DNA of 64,000 bases from Meconema thalassinum (taxonomy: Eukaryota > Arthropoda > Insecta > Orthoptera > Tettigoniidae): positions 981,458,482-981,522,481 of the forward strand of contig OX336389.2 in assembly GCA_946902985.2 (NCBI GenBank), given 5' to 3'. How positions within the stretch are numbered: the first letter of the stretch is position 1; each line of letters starts with the position of its first letter. The translations under genes were made by a program, and so were the position numbers. Positions 10,552 to 24,152 of this stretch are shown here, one piece after another. The notes beneath the pieces were generated by a model. That model made no database searches, was not told the origin of the DNA, and worked only from the letters and a program-made list of their open reading frames with translations.

Positions 10552-13385
10552 CGGTACGAGAGAATATAAAGTTTAATGCTCTTCGCTTGTTCTTTCCTTC
10601 TTCTTCATCAAACACCAACAGTGATCTTCTATTTTCTCTTTGATGATCATGTCGCTTATATCCTTTGTGAGTCTGTTCTAGATATATATCTTCCATGACC
10701 CTCCTAGCGTCATCTAGCAGCGAATCTCTGAAGCTCCTCAATTCTTCCTGGTGCAAGAGGACTTCCTTTTCCATCTGGCCACCAGATCTCGTTGCCATCG
10801 CCAGCTATTATCTCCATGAGCAAGAGAACTTCGTCTCCTTTTTCACTCACCATGCTGTGCTAGTATCGACTGCTATCAACTCTTTGAAGACCATCTCCTC
10901 AAGAGAATTTAATTTCTTATGTTGGTTATTCTGATATGTATTCCTTTTGTCTCCTACCCCCACTCCTTTCCCTTCCTTGGACTCTCTGTGCTCCGCTGAG
11001 TGGGTCTCACTTGTGCGCCGGCCGTCGACTCAGTTAAGGCTCAACTAGAGCTAGCCTCCTGACCTAACGAGGCATTTTTTAGATTCCACGCCATGTGGTA
11101 ACTTTAACCATCAAGGAGAACCTCACTTTCGCCATACAGCAAAGTTAAGTACAAACTTCAAGTTTTAACCTCATCTTCATGATTTTAACGTCTACATGCT
11201 TTTAACGACCTTTTATAGGCAGTGTGAAATTACTTATTTGTTGAAATAATCATCCTTCGCGGGATTTTCCATGTTGGGCTTTTGTCTAATTAAGCCAATC
11301 TTGGTGAAAAGCAGCATTTCTTATGCTTGTTAAATGAGAAATCTTCTCACCACGTGGGATATTATCTAATACCCGCTGTCTATAAATTACCAAGCTAGTT
11401 CCTCCGCTGGATTAACTTTGACCCCATTCTTCTATAAAGATCGTTCTGGAACCTTCCAGATCCTGTACTTTATCTACAAGTCTTGCCGTCATGTATTTTT
11501 CACTCACTTGTGAGAATACTATTTAAAATTGAAGAATCTTACTTCTGAATTAAAGCTCGATAGCGAAATTTCTTCCACCGATGGAATGTTCTATGGCACA
11601 TTTAATTGTAATTCACAACTTTCTCAAGAAATAGACTCTCGCCTACCTAGTGCAACCAGTTATTTTCATCATTGCAATAACTTTCTTTCCCATAAACTTT
11701 CGTGTTTCCACAGTGAAATTTTCATCTATTTAACAGACTATAGTGAAAACTAGTGCTTGTCCCACTTTTCTACCGCGTCGCGATCGTCCGTTTACATTAA
11801 ATAAGGCCATGAACATTGATCCTAAATCCCAACGATCTTTCCTCAACCTTCTACTAACAAACCATATTAATAAAATTGTAACTTTTCTATAAGGTGTCAC
11901 TCTACGAAGTGCCCTTCCATTTTGCTTGTATATCATTAATTAATTTCTGTATAACTACGTGTTTTAAATACGGTTCAAGCTTACATTGTTTCTTCCTTAT
12001 AATCAAGGAAAACAATTCTTTCAACTCTTGAGTGAGTTATTTCTAGGTCTCACGAAATGGAAACTGCCCCATTTGGCTTGTGATTCCTACATAAACATAG
12101 GAGGTCGAGAGCCTTCCTTTTGAATTTCTCTTCAGGTTTCACAGTATGTGACCTGCCCTTATTTGTATATTAACTAAAAGTAATTCAGCTTCAATATAAG
12201 AAGTTGTAGGAACTTCTATCTTATTCTTCATGTTTTTCTTATTGTTATTTTCGAAGTTGTCACTCTTTCTAGATTATTCTCTCAGGAATTTCTTAAAGTA
12301 CATACCTTGTACTCTATTTATTGTTAAATTTTAATCACTTCATTTGTTTTTTTTTCTTACAAAGATTTTAGAAAATACATAAGGTTCGAAACCTCATAAA
12401 TTGTTAATTGCCTGGCTCAAACGTTTAATGCTTTCTGAGGTCTGTGACCCCAAATTTGTTAACCAAATTGAAAATCTTTATTAAAGTTATCAACTTCTTT
12501 TGCCTTGTTAAATAAGTTAAATATTTGTTTTTGGATTTATCATTTCGCAAATACAACGGTTAGGCAAAATCCTGTCTTCCTTGGCTCTCCCTACTTAATG
12601 CCATTAAATCTATTGATAGGGCTTTCACCACTCGTTGCATTTGAGCAAGAACTCTTAGTGGTAATCTCGTCAAAGTTTCTCTTAGCTTTAAAAGCTAATT
12701 CTAACTGGCCAGTAAGACAAGTAATGCTCGCTACGCCAGCTACCTGCTTGTGGAGATCCTCTCCGAAAACTTATGGTTAGTTTTCCAAAAGATAAGTGTT
12801 TCTTTTTGTCTAAACTTTTAGCCGGCTCCTCGCTGAGTAAAAGCTTATCCATTTCCAAATGCAACCATTGGTCCACTTACCAAAATTACTCCCCAAGGTA
12901 TAATTTTTTATCATTATCCTTCTTGGAAGCACTTGGTTGCCTTTTCAGGAGCTCCATAACTTCGAAAATTGGAAATACCAAACCTGATTCAAATTATTGG
13001 CATTCTTCGAATTACTTTGCAAAAACGAATTTCTTTGAACAGACACACAATAATTCTGTTACTTTCAGTCTTGCTAGACCACCACCCTTCCCCATAGTAA
13101 GCAGATGCATGCTTGAGAGGGAATATACTAAAGCTACTCTCTTGCAAACCGCCCAAGTTCTAGCTGCGGTTTCCGTCAGCTTCGACCAAGTCCTTACCCA
13201 CTTTAGGTATCAGAGAGCGGATTTGCAGTGGCAACCGCCTCTAAGTGCATTTAAAGTTAAATTCATAACTTTTGTGGGACTCTCCTCCTATTTTTCTATC
13301 CTTTTTCTCCAGTCCGAAACCTACCTCCTTTTCTTAATCATCTTCCCTTGGTGGTTAGGTTATTCCTCAGCCAATAATCTACCCA
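10535..13385 (+). repeat. 3' LTR of the BEL/Pao element, full length
   Basis: A 2851-bp LTR starting TG (tgtattcttggaataca) and ending CA. Its first 150 bp are absent from the 5' copy but present in the independent copy at 63277, which confirms the true 5' boundary. The region between the end of pol (10491) and 10535 shows no strong purine tract. The LTR holds a short T-rich stretch (12347-12356) and open frames with no recognised domain. Confidence 0.93.
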
Positions 13386-16379
13386 AGGGTACATAACATA
13401 ATAATTTAAAAAAAGGACTCAGCCGTATGACATTGCGCAAGGTCCCGGAGATCTGGTTCAAGGATTATAATACTAACAGTAACATCTTGAAAAGGAAAGA
13501 GAATTAAGCAAAAGAAGAAACATTGAACAAAAATAATTACATTTGCGTTAGATAGAAATACATTGAGCCATACTCACATCCTGTTACGTAATGAGAGTGG
13601 GCCTCTGCCTGAATACACACGTTCGCCCTACATCTCGGCACGTCCAAGACTGAATAAGATTCTGTCCCCCAGAGAGGAGAGAAGCCTCTCGGAAATATAA
13701 AATGCGTAGTTTGGGAGTGGCTCCAAACTCGCGTCAAATATTGGCAGAGCCAATAGCAGAACAAATTACACATCAAAAGCAAGGTAAGCAACAACACTAG
13801 CCAATACGAAGAACTAGGTAGTATGTGGCTAGGGGTTGCACAACGTTAGCCAGAGTGAAACATACAGATAATTTGCGCACATTTAAACCCTCGAGGCGTA
13901 ATATAGAGATGTCACAACACATGACAATAATAATAATAATAATAATTATTATTATTATAATAATAATAATAACTATAAATTCATGAAAAGTGGTTCACAT
14001 TTCAATAGACCTCTTATAATTGGTCAATTAGCAGTATCCAGTCACAATATTCCTTCCTTTGTATTACTCAGAATTTGCGGCAACTATTGTTTCTATGCGT
14101 CAGTGCGACCTCGTCTGACTTCCGATCATGCCATATTATCACGTGATTTGTCCTGTCTTCACATAGAAACTCTTTCTTGACGCAAATCCAGGATTCATAT
14201 TTCAATGCTATTTACAATCATGGGGACCGAAATTATGACAATTTTCTCCAATAATAATTCAAAATCGGGTTCAGTACTGTACCCGAAATTCACGTAGCCA
14301 TCACCTATTATCCTGAAGATTGAAGGGATGCTAAGGACGTTGATACCCAGCAAGATAAACCAACTGTACCTCGCTAGATGAATAGCTAGTAATCTCTTGA
14401 TACAGGTATATTCTTAAAACTACGATAGTACTCCTACTTAGTTACGTACAAATCCTACAATACAGTATGGTAGGACGAGATTCTTAGAATCTCAGGGAGT
14501 GAACAGTTCAAGAGTTCAACGGGCATCAGTACCTAACTAGCAGTACTATCGCATCAGATCGTTAAATAAGAAGATCGTTGTGTTCTATAAAAATGGACAG
14601 GCAAACTAACCAGTGTCTGCTAGAATTTATTCATAAAAGAATAACAATAACATTAAATGTCTATATAAAATCATATACAATCACACGCTGTATAAAAACT
14701 ACAAATAACCTTTAAAATTAAAAGTATAGCATTGCTATATGCAAATATAATTGTGAATTTCGGTTCACGATTTTACAAGCCCTCGTTGACAAAATAAAAT
14801 AAGTTATGTCCTAGACTATTCGTCTAAATAATTCTTTAAACTATCCACACACTTGTGGATCTTAATGTGCTTGATAACAATATTAAATCCTCACGCTGTT
14901 GCTTGACAATCCTTCCCCAGCGTGATACTTACTTAAGTTTCACTGACACAAATCTAACTTCACATATTTAAAACTTTAAAATACCCTCAATAATACATTA
15001 TTTACATATTTACACAATTATCGTTAGCTAGGCGATAATATCGTTATAATATCTACTGATCATTCTTCCTACTCATTCTTTCACTTATATTTCCCAAAGA
15101 AATCACCTACTACTTGTGTTATATCCGTTTCTAATTTTCATATCCTGGGTAAACATATTGTTACGAGCGGTAAAGTTTATAACTGCTCGGCATAGTCATA
15201 ATCTTGATAAAAATAATAAAGTAGACGATTATATAGCAGACTATCTTTTGTGGTTTGTTCAAATACGTTGTACATGAAGTTTCACTAAGTCTTCCTTCGA
15301 AATATCGTAATCGCAAATTCACATACTTAATACATCGACAACACAGTCGTACCTTCATTACTTACTTCGCTCTAATTTCAATTAATCCATAGGAACATTA
15401 TCTTTCACCTTAAATACAAGTCAGCGTTTACACATACGCTTATACAGCCTTTCTTTTCACAAGTTTCGCAATAATAATACTCTTTCCCATTTCAGTACAC
15501 ACTCTGGGGGTGCATGAAAATCAGTAATCCTACTTATATAGTTCAAATTACAAATTATCTATCGATTATACATCTTTCTTTCACATACGTAAATATTTAT
15601 GACTTGTCTCACCGTTCCTGTTATTTCACTTACATATTTCATGTCTTTTACCTTCCTGAGCGATTCAATTGCGATATTTACCTCTTTCTTACCATTTTAT
15701 GAAACCACAGTTCATTGAACTTTACATATTAAAGATATCTGTCGGTTTATTCTCGTCTCATAAATATAAATACACTGCATATCCTCACCTTTCTTTTAAT
15801 TCGTGAATATAAATTCAACCCATTTATTACTTATGTTTCGCATAGTATTCTTAGTTACAATTTGTTATAATTCTTTGCATTTCGTATTGTCGTACCGCAA
15901 TATAGCGTTTTATAATCTGTGTTACAACATCAGATTCTCAATTCTATTTAAATACCGCCCTAAGCTTGAACAAAGCTTGTTTCAAGCGAATAAGTTCATT
16001 GTCGTTCTCAAGAGAACTGACCAATAACTTATTTGCCATCCATAAATATGGAAATATTTATTTGTCAACAATTTACCATTCTATTCCTATATAAATTTAT
16101 ATACTTTCAGCAAAGTATATGAGCTGACGTATTTTAAAATATTCCCTTATTAATCTAGCTTATATACGTATAAAATTCGAATAACTTCGCAATATCAAGA
16201 GTCGAAGTCTATATAAATTTACTACACGTCAAAATCTAAGTGACGACGTCTTCAAAACAATTTACTTGAACGTTAAAACAAATTACGATGCTAAGTTAAG
16301 CTCAAAAACAATTAAACAATAAAATATCAAGTTTGACACACAAAATGTGGTCATGTCAAGAGTATCTACATTTCTGCAC
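13386..16379. other. AT-rich intergenic or unknown repeat DNA
   Basis: No recognisable gene. An (AAT/ATT)n microsatellite that inverts its polarity lies at about 13926-13973. The rest, especially 14600-16370, is strongly AT-rich with scattered stops in all frames. No terminal repeats or domains were found. Confidence 0.5.
13926..13973. repeat. (AAT)n/(ATT)n microsatellite
   Basis: Roughly 48 bases of taa/aat units that switch to att units and back, giving a self-complementary AT tract. Confidence 0.9.
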
Positions 16380-19292
16380 AACTAACTAATTTAATATTCG
16401 AAGAGTTTTCTTTACCTTCTGCCCGAATATTTCTTCTGATAACAAGATCCTGAAGTGATTGTTTCCTGCCCGCATGGACTGAGGCAAGCAGTAATGGGAC
16501 TGGTGTTGGGGCACCCGACAGCGAGCAAGGCGGTCACGCGTCTCTCCTCCTCCTGCCTCGATATCAGCTGGTAGCAAGTGCGGCTCCTTTCCGTCTCTCA
16601 TCTTCCCCATCGATCCAGGACTCCTACACTCCCGTACGTTTCCGAAACTAAGAGCGTTTCTGATGATCATCTTCAAGCGTACCCCAAACTAGAAGTTCTC
16701 CGGCGAATATATATAGTTGTTTAATATTTTTAGTATTTTTATAAGTTGGCGTAGAAATACTTCGTAGCTGTATGTGCAATAGTGCTTCCGTGAAGCGTGA
16801 TGTTGAGCTTTCACCCTCGTTGACTAGGCGTTGATGTGCGGCTAAGTCACTGACGGAATCCACATATCGTAAAATGGTTATTTCTCCTCCATAATTTAGT
16901 ACGACCTCATAACATCCAAGTTTAAGACCATGCTAAACTTCCTCGTTAACTCCAATTTCATAACCATGTTTGTATTTCGAAAATTCAGTTGGAAATACCT
17001 CGTTGAATGTCGTTTGGTTAAATCGACTTAGTTTTCCATCATCTTGTAGTTTTGCAAAATGTTGCTTTCGCTTGTAAATAGTAGCTTCGATACGTAGACT
17101 TATTCTTTCGTTGATGTAGCGATGAATTCTTTTTATAATTATTCGAATTGTAATACTTGTTTGCGTAGAAATAATGTCATATCATTCTGCTGTAATATTT
17201 CATCGGAGCTCGCATCTGCTTGGCCGGTGGCGATGCCATCTCCTCTGTCAAAGCCTCTCTGGATTCCTCGGTCTATATTTTTCGTAGCTGACTAGTACGT
17301 CTATCAATTTTTGTAGTCAGATATGGAATGATCCTACTGACGCTCTCTCCCTTCTGAAGTAGCTAATTAAAATAGCGTTCATGGCATTAGACCTTGAAAT
17401 AATCTTCATCTGTAAATATCTTTTATCATTTTAAATGATCTTGTCGACTTCGTCGTTACGCTGGGGTCTGCCGTTACGTTACGGTGACGGGACGAAATGT
17501 ACCCAGATGCACTGAGGTGTGTGACGTCATAGTACCGCTTGGTGCATGTGTTCACCGACAATCTCTACTTCGTTTGTATAAGACAAAAATCCCCGATTCT
17601 TGGATGTCACGGGTAATCTCGAGAACCACTGGATGGATATTGATGCGGTTTTCACCATTCCGTAAAGGATATCTCGGGGAAAGATTCTGTAGAAAATAAT
17701 TTATGTATGATCAAAGAAAGCCAAGCAGTAACGATTTCAGTGAAAAAGTCGAAAACAAACTTGGTGTCCGTGCGCTTCTTAAGCTTACGCTGGGCAAGCA
17801 GTTAAACATATCAATATACTATGAACGTAAGAATTGGTCAGCATGAAAAGTTCTACAAAAAATTCCGCGAGAGCATATCTCTATCTTCAATACATCGCCC
17901 ACTATAAGTGTTTTTAGACTGGATGGAAGGGGCACGTCCCCGCGCGCTCTGGTGAGCGTGACGACATCCCGCGCTTGACCTTGCTTTTCCCTTGGTTTGC
18001 ACTTGCCGTTCGCAAGTAATTTGAAACAAGGTAACGTATTATAAAGCAAGATAAGTATAATGCAGATGCTTTTCAATCATGTCAAGAGTCTTTGGCTTCG
18101 AGCGAAGCGAGAAGCCTCCAGCCTTTCTAGCATTTTTCAGAATTTATAACATTTAAAATGATACAAAGTCTAGTCTTTCAGACTGACTGTCCCTTTTTTC
18201 ATCCGTTTTCACCTTTTTATATCATTGGGTTTTATTTTTAATTTCCTTCATATTTCTGCCATTAAATCCCTTCTAGAAATGTTTTAAATAATTATTAAAA
18301 TATCATTGACCGCCAATACATTGAGCCCTCCTGAGCTCATGGCTCGGTGATATTTATGATAATGTCGATGAACATGCCATGCCTTGTCACTGAAAGCACC
18401 CTGATGCAGCGCGAGGCATGCAGTAAGAAATGGATGATGTCTTGACTCTGGACATTCACCCTAATAATTTTTCTGAGCACCCATTTTTACATTTATTGCT
18501 GTAAAAAGTCTCAGAACATTCTACGAGGTAATTCTGCATTAAAAAACATTATGATGTTTACGAACTCTCTTTTTTTTTCGGTAAAAGGTATTTACGCCGC
18601 AGATTCGCGGGAGGAAGCTAGACCGTCAACGACTCAAGTGACCGTCTTGACACTGTAAGTGAGCTCCATGCTCGGAGACTACCTGTTTAGAAGCCGTCGA
18701 GGTAAGACGTGTTGACACCGTCCGTCTTGAAGACGAAGAAAGTATAAGTCCACCCACGGGGTGAAGGTATTTGTTTAATCCGACAATCGTCGAGGTGAAT
18801 TGTGAAAGTATATTTTTGCACCACAGCGTGCAGTGCTTCGAAGTGAAATTTATTATAGTCCATGTGAGACAGGATCATTTCCGTCTGTAAGACGATGACC
18901 ATTTTGTTCCGTCCACGAGGCGGTAGGTAAATCTACAATCATCAACTGTAAGTTGCAAGTGAATAATAATAGTGAATGATAAATCAACTGTGTAATAATT
19001 CAACTAGTGCACAAGTGAAAGGTGCGAAATTTATGTTACATTTTAATGGATATTTTGACCATCAGTAACACCACATTTCTATACGTGGGCCATAAGATCT
19101 AAGTCCACGAGGGACCTAAAATACTGCAAAGTTCTAATAATTCACAAACCATCATGTGCGAACAGGCACAACGTATTAATAATGTTCAACGATGCACTCG
19201 GTAAAGTGTTTTTGTGCCTGATTATTGTGGTATTCTTCGATCTCAATTACACTAGAATCTGTGATTTTCGACACCACGTGTCGTGTAAAATC
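16380..19292. other. Unassigned region with possible repeat remnants
   Basis: No supported gene. 17595-17665 (ctcgagaaccactggatgga…gcggttttcacca) has the style of insect dispersed-repeat sequence. 18094-18130 holds a short stem (GGCTTC…GAAGCC) eleven bases before CTAG, resembling a Helitron end but without the expected T after it. The open frame at 16386-16676 on the minus strand shows no known domain. Confidence 0.4.
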
Positions 19293-19306
19293 AGTGGAGA
19301 AGAACC

Positions 19307-19629
19307 GGGTGAGTTAGCCGAGGTCGTTACGGCATGACTGCTGGCAGTCGCTCACAACCGGGAGGCGAGGAGGTTCGAATCCCCTCGCCGGCAAACTTGA
19401 AGATGGTCTTCTGTGGTTTCCCATCTTCCTTCCAGGCAAATGCCGGGGTTGGTCCCTAACTATAGGCCACAGCCGCTACCTTCAAACTCCTCGACCTTAC
19501 ATTCCCACTTTCCTCCCCAACGGTACTTGTAGCTCACCCATTGGGTGTCCGTCTCGAAGCAGCTACAAAACTGGCGAGCCGAACATGTCCTCGGACACCC
19601 CCGGCACTAAAAGCCATACGCTAAAAAAA
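19307..19629 (+). repeat. tRNA-derived SINE, family 1 (copy 1)
   Basis: Starts gggtgagttagccgaggtcg (A-box-like) and carries a B box in ggaggttcgaatcccc, as expected of a tRNA-like pol III promoter, with a short A tail. Flanked by agtggagaaga (from 19293) and agtggagcaga (19630-19640), a near-perfect target-site duplication. Very similar to the copy at 36249. The B-box sequence is a SINE head, not a functional tRNA. Confidence 0.92.
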
Positions 19630-19640
19630 AGTGGAGCAGA

Positions 19641-22600
19641 CAGTGAAGGACATTTTTGTAACAAGTCTGCAAGTAAAGCCAGTGAGCCAATTTTATACTG
19701 TGCTAAATCAAATAGACTCAGTGAAACACGTGTGCAATCAATCACAATGTGCTATCATAACGCCGACCACGTGTACATAATTATCCAAGTGCTATCCATC
19801 AGTGTTATGGAGTAGACCCCCATCTATGTGAGAGATATATCCAAGAAGAGACAACTTCGTCATGGCAGGAGAATTGACCATCTACTTTGAAAGACATGGA
19901 GCCCAGGAGTCCATCAACCCACAAGCTAACCACAAGGAGGAGATATTGTTCGTGAGACGAACTGGTAGACGCAGGAGACTGGAACGAGGGAGACTCGATG
20001 TCAGGAGTCTAATCTGGAAAACCATTACAACCGTCCAGGTCTCGGAAACACCTCTATTGCAATGGAATTACCAAGAGGTGACTTCAATGTGAGTCTACGA
20101 CTTCTTTTCTTTCTTTCTACGGGTTTAGCTGGTTTAGAATGTAGAAATAAACCGAACTTATGATGACCAGCTAAGTAGGATTTTTCTAGTTAGATTTGTT
20201 ATTTCTTCACAGTGAAAGTTAGACACCGTGCTTTCTTGGTGCATTCTGGATGTGTCCGCAGGATGTAAAGTCCTAGTATTTTCTGATAGACATGACCACA
20301 AATCATTTGGATTTGGTTTGGTCAACCCTTCATGTGGGCCAGATTGTTTTTGGAGGATGGACAAGCATTCTTTGTTATTTAATTGTGACCCTTTTCCGCG
20401 ACACTTCCATAGACGCCACTGTTTTGTTTTTGCCTTGTATGGTCGTATCAGTTAATGACCGACCGTTGTTATTACCCTTTTTGATGTCATTAAGTTATTT
20501 ATCGTTTATGTGAGCTCTGATGCCACATCAGTTCAAGCCAGAACAAGAGGGGAATTGTATTAAATATGCTGCCTGAGCATAGAACCCCGGATACTTTTCG
20601 TATCATTTCAGACATCTTAGCAGCTTGTAAGATTGTCAAATTTCATTATATCTTTGTTTTGTGTCGAGTCATAGACACGTTAATGTTTTGTGAATAATGA
20701 ATGTAAATATGAGTGGAGCGACATCTCTTCGTCGATTCCAAAGCACTCCACCAGCAGTGGAATATCTTTGAAAGCTGTTATTTGGAAGTTTGTAACATAA
20801 CCTATCATTGTACTCCGTATTTTTACGTCGTACAGATGCCACATGTCTTTTACAATTATTTATAATAATGTTTGAGCCAGCGTAATTCACAATTGAACTG
20901 TTTTTAAGTGAATTAACGCCTGCTGAATGTAATATAACGCCAGACGCGACTGTACGAGAAGTGTGTTTGTTCACACCAGTGAGAACGGGTTTTCAAGCCC
21001 ACGGTCCGTCACGCTCCTTGCGATTTACTGCTGTGCTGTTAGACTGAATACGCATGCGTTCATATTTTACCGTTTGGAAGTATGACCATTTTCCGGGTCA
21101 AGGCCAGGAGTGTTATTGTGTGATCAGATAATTTTGCTTACGTCATGGGACGGGCATGTAACTTGTCCTGTTAACGTTTCGGAAAGCGAACCTTGTTTGA
21201 GCACTATTTGAGAGTGTATGATTTTGGTAGGAACCCCTGTTGTCTATTATTTATTGGTGATTATGACACCCTGTTCGAGGCTTTCTATGTGTTATATTTG
21301 AGTGCCCGTGATGCACTGTCGTACAGGGAGAGCCCTGCGACCACTTTATTCCAGGATTAGCCTGAGGACTGTACAGGAGAGCTGTGTGCCCCTACAGTAT
21401 TGTTGCAACCGAGTTATGCTAACTCGTGTTATTGTGTTTCCGGCCGTCGAGCCGAGGTTGTTAGTGATGATCTTTCAGTAGACTTCACGCCATTTAAGCC
21501 GAGGTGTCCATTAGAATCACCAGCATTCGTCATAAATCTACGACAACATAAACCGTGCTCCTAATAACAATGACAACTAATTATTATAAATAAAATGCTA
21601 ATTAACGATGACTGTGAATTAATCTTGATCTAAAATATTGCGCTCGCTGGACGATTCTATATGGATGTGTCCCAGTTCTAACGGGAAATGACTTGCTGAC
21701 TTTTTGATACACTATTTTGGGACGACGGAGCTCGTTCGGACCATTAGTTCTTAACTGGTGGCGCACGATTCTCATGCGACCTAAGTCGTGATTTTGATCA
21801 CGCCCTGTCCAACATAATTACATTGTTAGATGACCTTTGAATACAAACAGTATTCTTGCGTGTAAGCAGGCTGTTAATAAGAAATATTGTGAGTGCTGTG
21901 TTCTTTTATTTATTTGAGTGTTACATTGTATAACCACCTATTGTTCCCTTAGCCAGTAAGAAGTGTAATTAATGGTTTTTTTATTACTGGTTGTCACACA
22001 GCTTTTGTTATAAATGTTTGCTTGTTACGGCAGTTATTCGCCGTAAACTCTTGTTGTAATGTTAGGAATTAGCTAGCTTCATTTATTAATTAAATGTAAA
22101 TTTGGGAGTGGTACCATCATAAATTCTTTTGCTTGATTATTGTTAACTTAACTTCTCTTTTCCATAAGTAGCCCGTTTCATCTGTGTAGGGTGTACTTTT
22201 CGTGCCACTACCCTAGCTTTGCTGTTATTGCTTTCTTGTATTTAGATCTTTCGTGAGGGTTTTAAACTTCAATCAGTGTAGGATTATTGACCCTTTATTT
22301 TCTTTTTTATTAGCTTCCGGGATTAGCCCGAAACAAACCCTCCGAACTAGGCCAGGTGTTTGTTATTTTTTAAAATAAATTTTACCCGAGTTTACATAAG
22401 TCTGGATGTTATTATTTTGTAGATTAAGTGTTTCTGCGGTGTACTTTTTGGGTCATTCTTGACACATACCTAGTCTTCCCAGATCGCCCCGGGATCTTGC
22501 GTTTCGTGCGCACTGACCTATAGGAAGTACATCCAATCCTCTTCGGCATATGTTTTCGGATGATGAGTTGTCCGGGAAGTCATTTCGGTTAGTGGCCACC

Positions 22601-23037
22601 CTAACAGCTCGTCTGACAGGCTCAATATATTATTCCTATTGGTTCAGATCCGGCCACGTGATATAAATCTCTCCTTCCGCGGCATGAACTCTCGATATCG
22701 CGCGTGCCAGAGTCACCTTCCCCCTCTCTGAGGCTCGTGGATCACCCTAACTGGCTTTTTCCACGGGAGAAACACTGACAATATCGCTAACTTGCCAATT
22801 TCCTGACTAGATTGATTCTCATTCTTTGCTGTGTTAAAAAATATAATTTTATATTTCTTTTTCTCGCCGTCATAAAATGTGTACGGACAGCATTTAACTC
22901 ACTCCTAGAGTTAGCTACAGTAATGATACTTCATACAATGCTGCAGGTTGCCTAACTAGTTCCATAACATCGGCGCTTGTGTTTTCATGAGCGGGCGGTT
23001 CAACTCCCGTCACATGACATGTCCTTAGTCCTTTAAA
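19641..23037. other. Unassigned region, possibly old retroelement sequence
   Basis: No recognised gene. A 76-codon frame at 19862-20092 begins at a reasonable ATG (MAGELTIYFERHG…) and ends at …TSM followed by gtgagt, which could be a splice donor, but no partner exon was found. 22300-22500 has an AATAAA signal near 22373 and the general look of an LTR or transcript 3' end, without terminal repeats that could be paired. Confidence 0.35.
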
Positions 23038-23709
23038 GGTAGCGCGCAGTTCGTTCCTCCTGCGGGGGTCCGGGCGGGGACACCAAGAGCCCCCCGATGA
23101 GCCAGCGTGTATCCTAGGCGAAACCCCACACAAGACACGGCACAAACCTAGAAGAATTGTCGAGTTTTAATTCACCGGCCGTGAAAGCCAATATACCATC
23201 TTTTTGGAAGCCTTCATAGGGAGGTTGAGGCTGCTTGAGCTTTTGGTTCTCTCAGTCAAGTAGTGCAGTTGCACTCTATATAAAGGGAGGTAGCGCGCAG
23301 TTCGTTACTCCTGTTGGGGATTCGGGCGGGACACCAACAGCCCGCCGATGAGCCATCTTGGTGTCCTAGGCGAAACCCCACACAAGACACGGCACAAACC
23401 TAGAAGAATTGCTGAGTTTCAATTCACTGGCCGTGAAAACCAATATACCATCTTTTTGGAAGCCTTCATAGGGAGGTTGAGGCTGCTTGAACTTTTGGTT
23501 CTCGCAGTGAAGTAGTGCAGTTGCACTCTATATAAAGGGAGGTAGCACGCAGTTCGTTACTCCTGTGGGGGTCCGGGCGGGGACAACAGAGCCCGCAGTT
23601 GAGCCAGCTTGGTGTCCTAGGCGAAACCCCACACAAGACACGGCACAAACCTAGAAGAATTGCTGAGTTTTAATTCACCGGCCGTGAAAGCCAATATACC
23701 ATCTTTTTA
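23038..23709 (+). repeat. 251-bp tandem repeat array with TATA-like boxes
   Basis: Three units start at 23038, 23289 and 23541 (ggtagcgcgcagttcgtt / ggtagcacgcagttcgtt), giving periods of 251 and 252 bp. The third is incomplete and stops at 23709 after ccaatataccatcttttt. Each junction contains gcactctatataaagggagg, a TATA-like box about 30 bp before a CpG-containing stretch. The array lies directly upstream of a LINE 3' remnant. It may be a block of 5' promoter monomers or a local satellite; no coding is supported. Confidence 0.85.
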
Positions 23710-23996
23710 CTTTGTGACTTTCTACTCTTATTTGTGATCCGGTCTTGTCTGTCTCTGCAGTTCGCTAGTCACCAAGATGGATCACTTCGGTGTGAAGATA
23801 TAGTACCCTGTATCCCTTGTGCTAATTTTATGTTTTTGTTATGGTCAAACAATATTTTTGTTTCTGTTTCCTTGTTGCCTATCCCCTAACAACTCGTGAG
23901 CTGTTTTTGTTTCTCTCTAACTAACACACAAGCAGTACCAGTGTAGCCATTGGGCGAAGAGAACGTGTGCCCAGTAACACACAAGAAGAAGAAACA
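23710..23996 (+). mobile_element. I-like LINE 3' end, 5'-truncated (copy 1)
   Basis: Shares tgatccggtcttgt, caagatggatcacttcggtg and ttgggcgaag..aacgtgtgcccag with the segment at 37996-38295, and ends in an (AAG)n tail (acaagaagaagaaac). The ttgggcgaag motif also occurs just before the tail of LINE copy B. Only 3' UTR is present. The left limit is approximate. Confidence 0.75.
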
Positions 23997-24152
23997 CACA
24001 AGAGTATCATTTTCTCCGTTATATGTATATTCCCAACACTCTTTTAGTATAGAAGTCTTAATAATAATGTCACTGATTATTTATTTAAGTAAAATCAATA
24101 TACAGAAATCGTGCACAAGTGTGCATGAATTAAATTTAAATTACAAAAATTA

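Larger units (their letters stand above)
2232..13385 (+). mobile_element. BEL/Pao LTR retrotransposon
   Basis: A complete retroelement: 5' LTR (truncated at its start), putative primer site, Gag-protease frame, RT-RNase H-integrase frame, 3' LTR. The two LTRs align from 2232/10684 to 4933/13385 at a constant offset of 8452, so without net length change, and show roughly 26 substitutions by eye (about 1%). This indicates a recent insertion. The family is assigned from the BEL/Pao-type Gag (DUF1759-like), the DSA protease, the YVDD reverse transcriptase and the domain order PR-RT-RH-IN. No envelope frame follows the integrase. The flanks share gggtacat (2223-2230 and 13387-13394), a possible target-site duplication. 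Confidence 0.95.

Noticed and set aside
16386..16676. 96-codon minus-strand frame as a host gene
   Set aside because: No recognisable domain and no splice or start context to support it.
18094..18130. Helitron 3' end (stem, then CTAG)
   Set aside because: The base after CTAG is C, not the expected T, and no matching 5' TC end was found.
19370..19390. tRNA-like B boxes at 19.37, 30.69, 33.47, 36.31 and 43.68 kb as tRNA genes
   Set aside because: They lie in SINE heads with target duplications and lack a foldable acceptor stem and anticodon arm.
22915..23648. Minus-strand frames MCRVLCGVSPR… in the 251-bp array
   Set aside because: They repeat only because the DNA does; they end at different points in each unit and show no domain.
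23038..23709. CRISPR-like array
   Set aside because: Units are 251 bp with no unique spacers, in a eukaryotic context.
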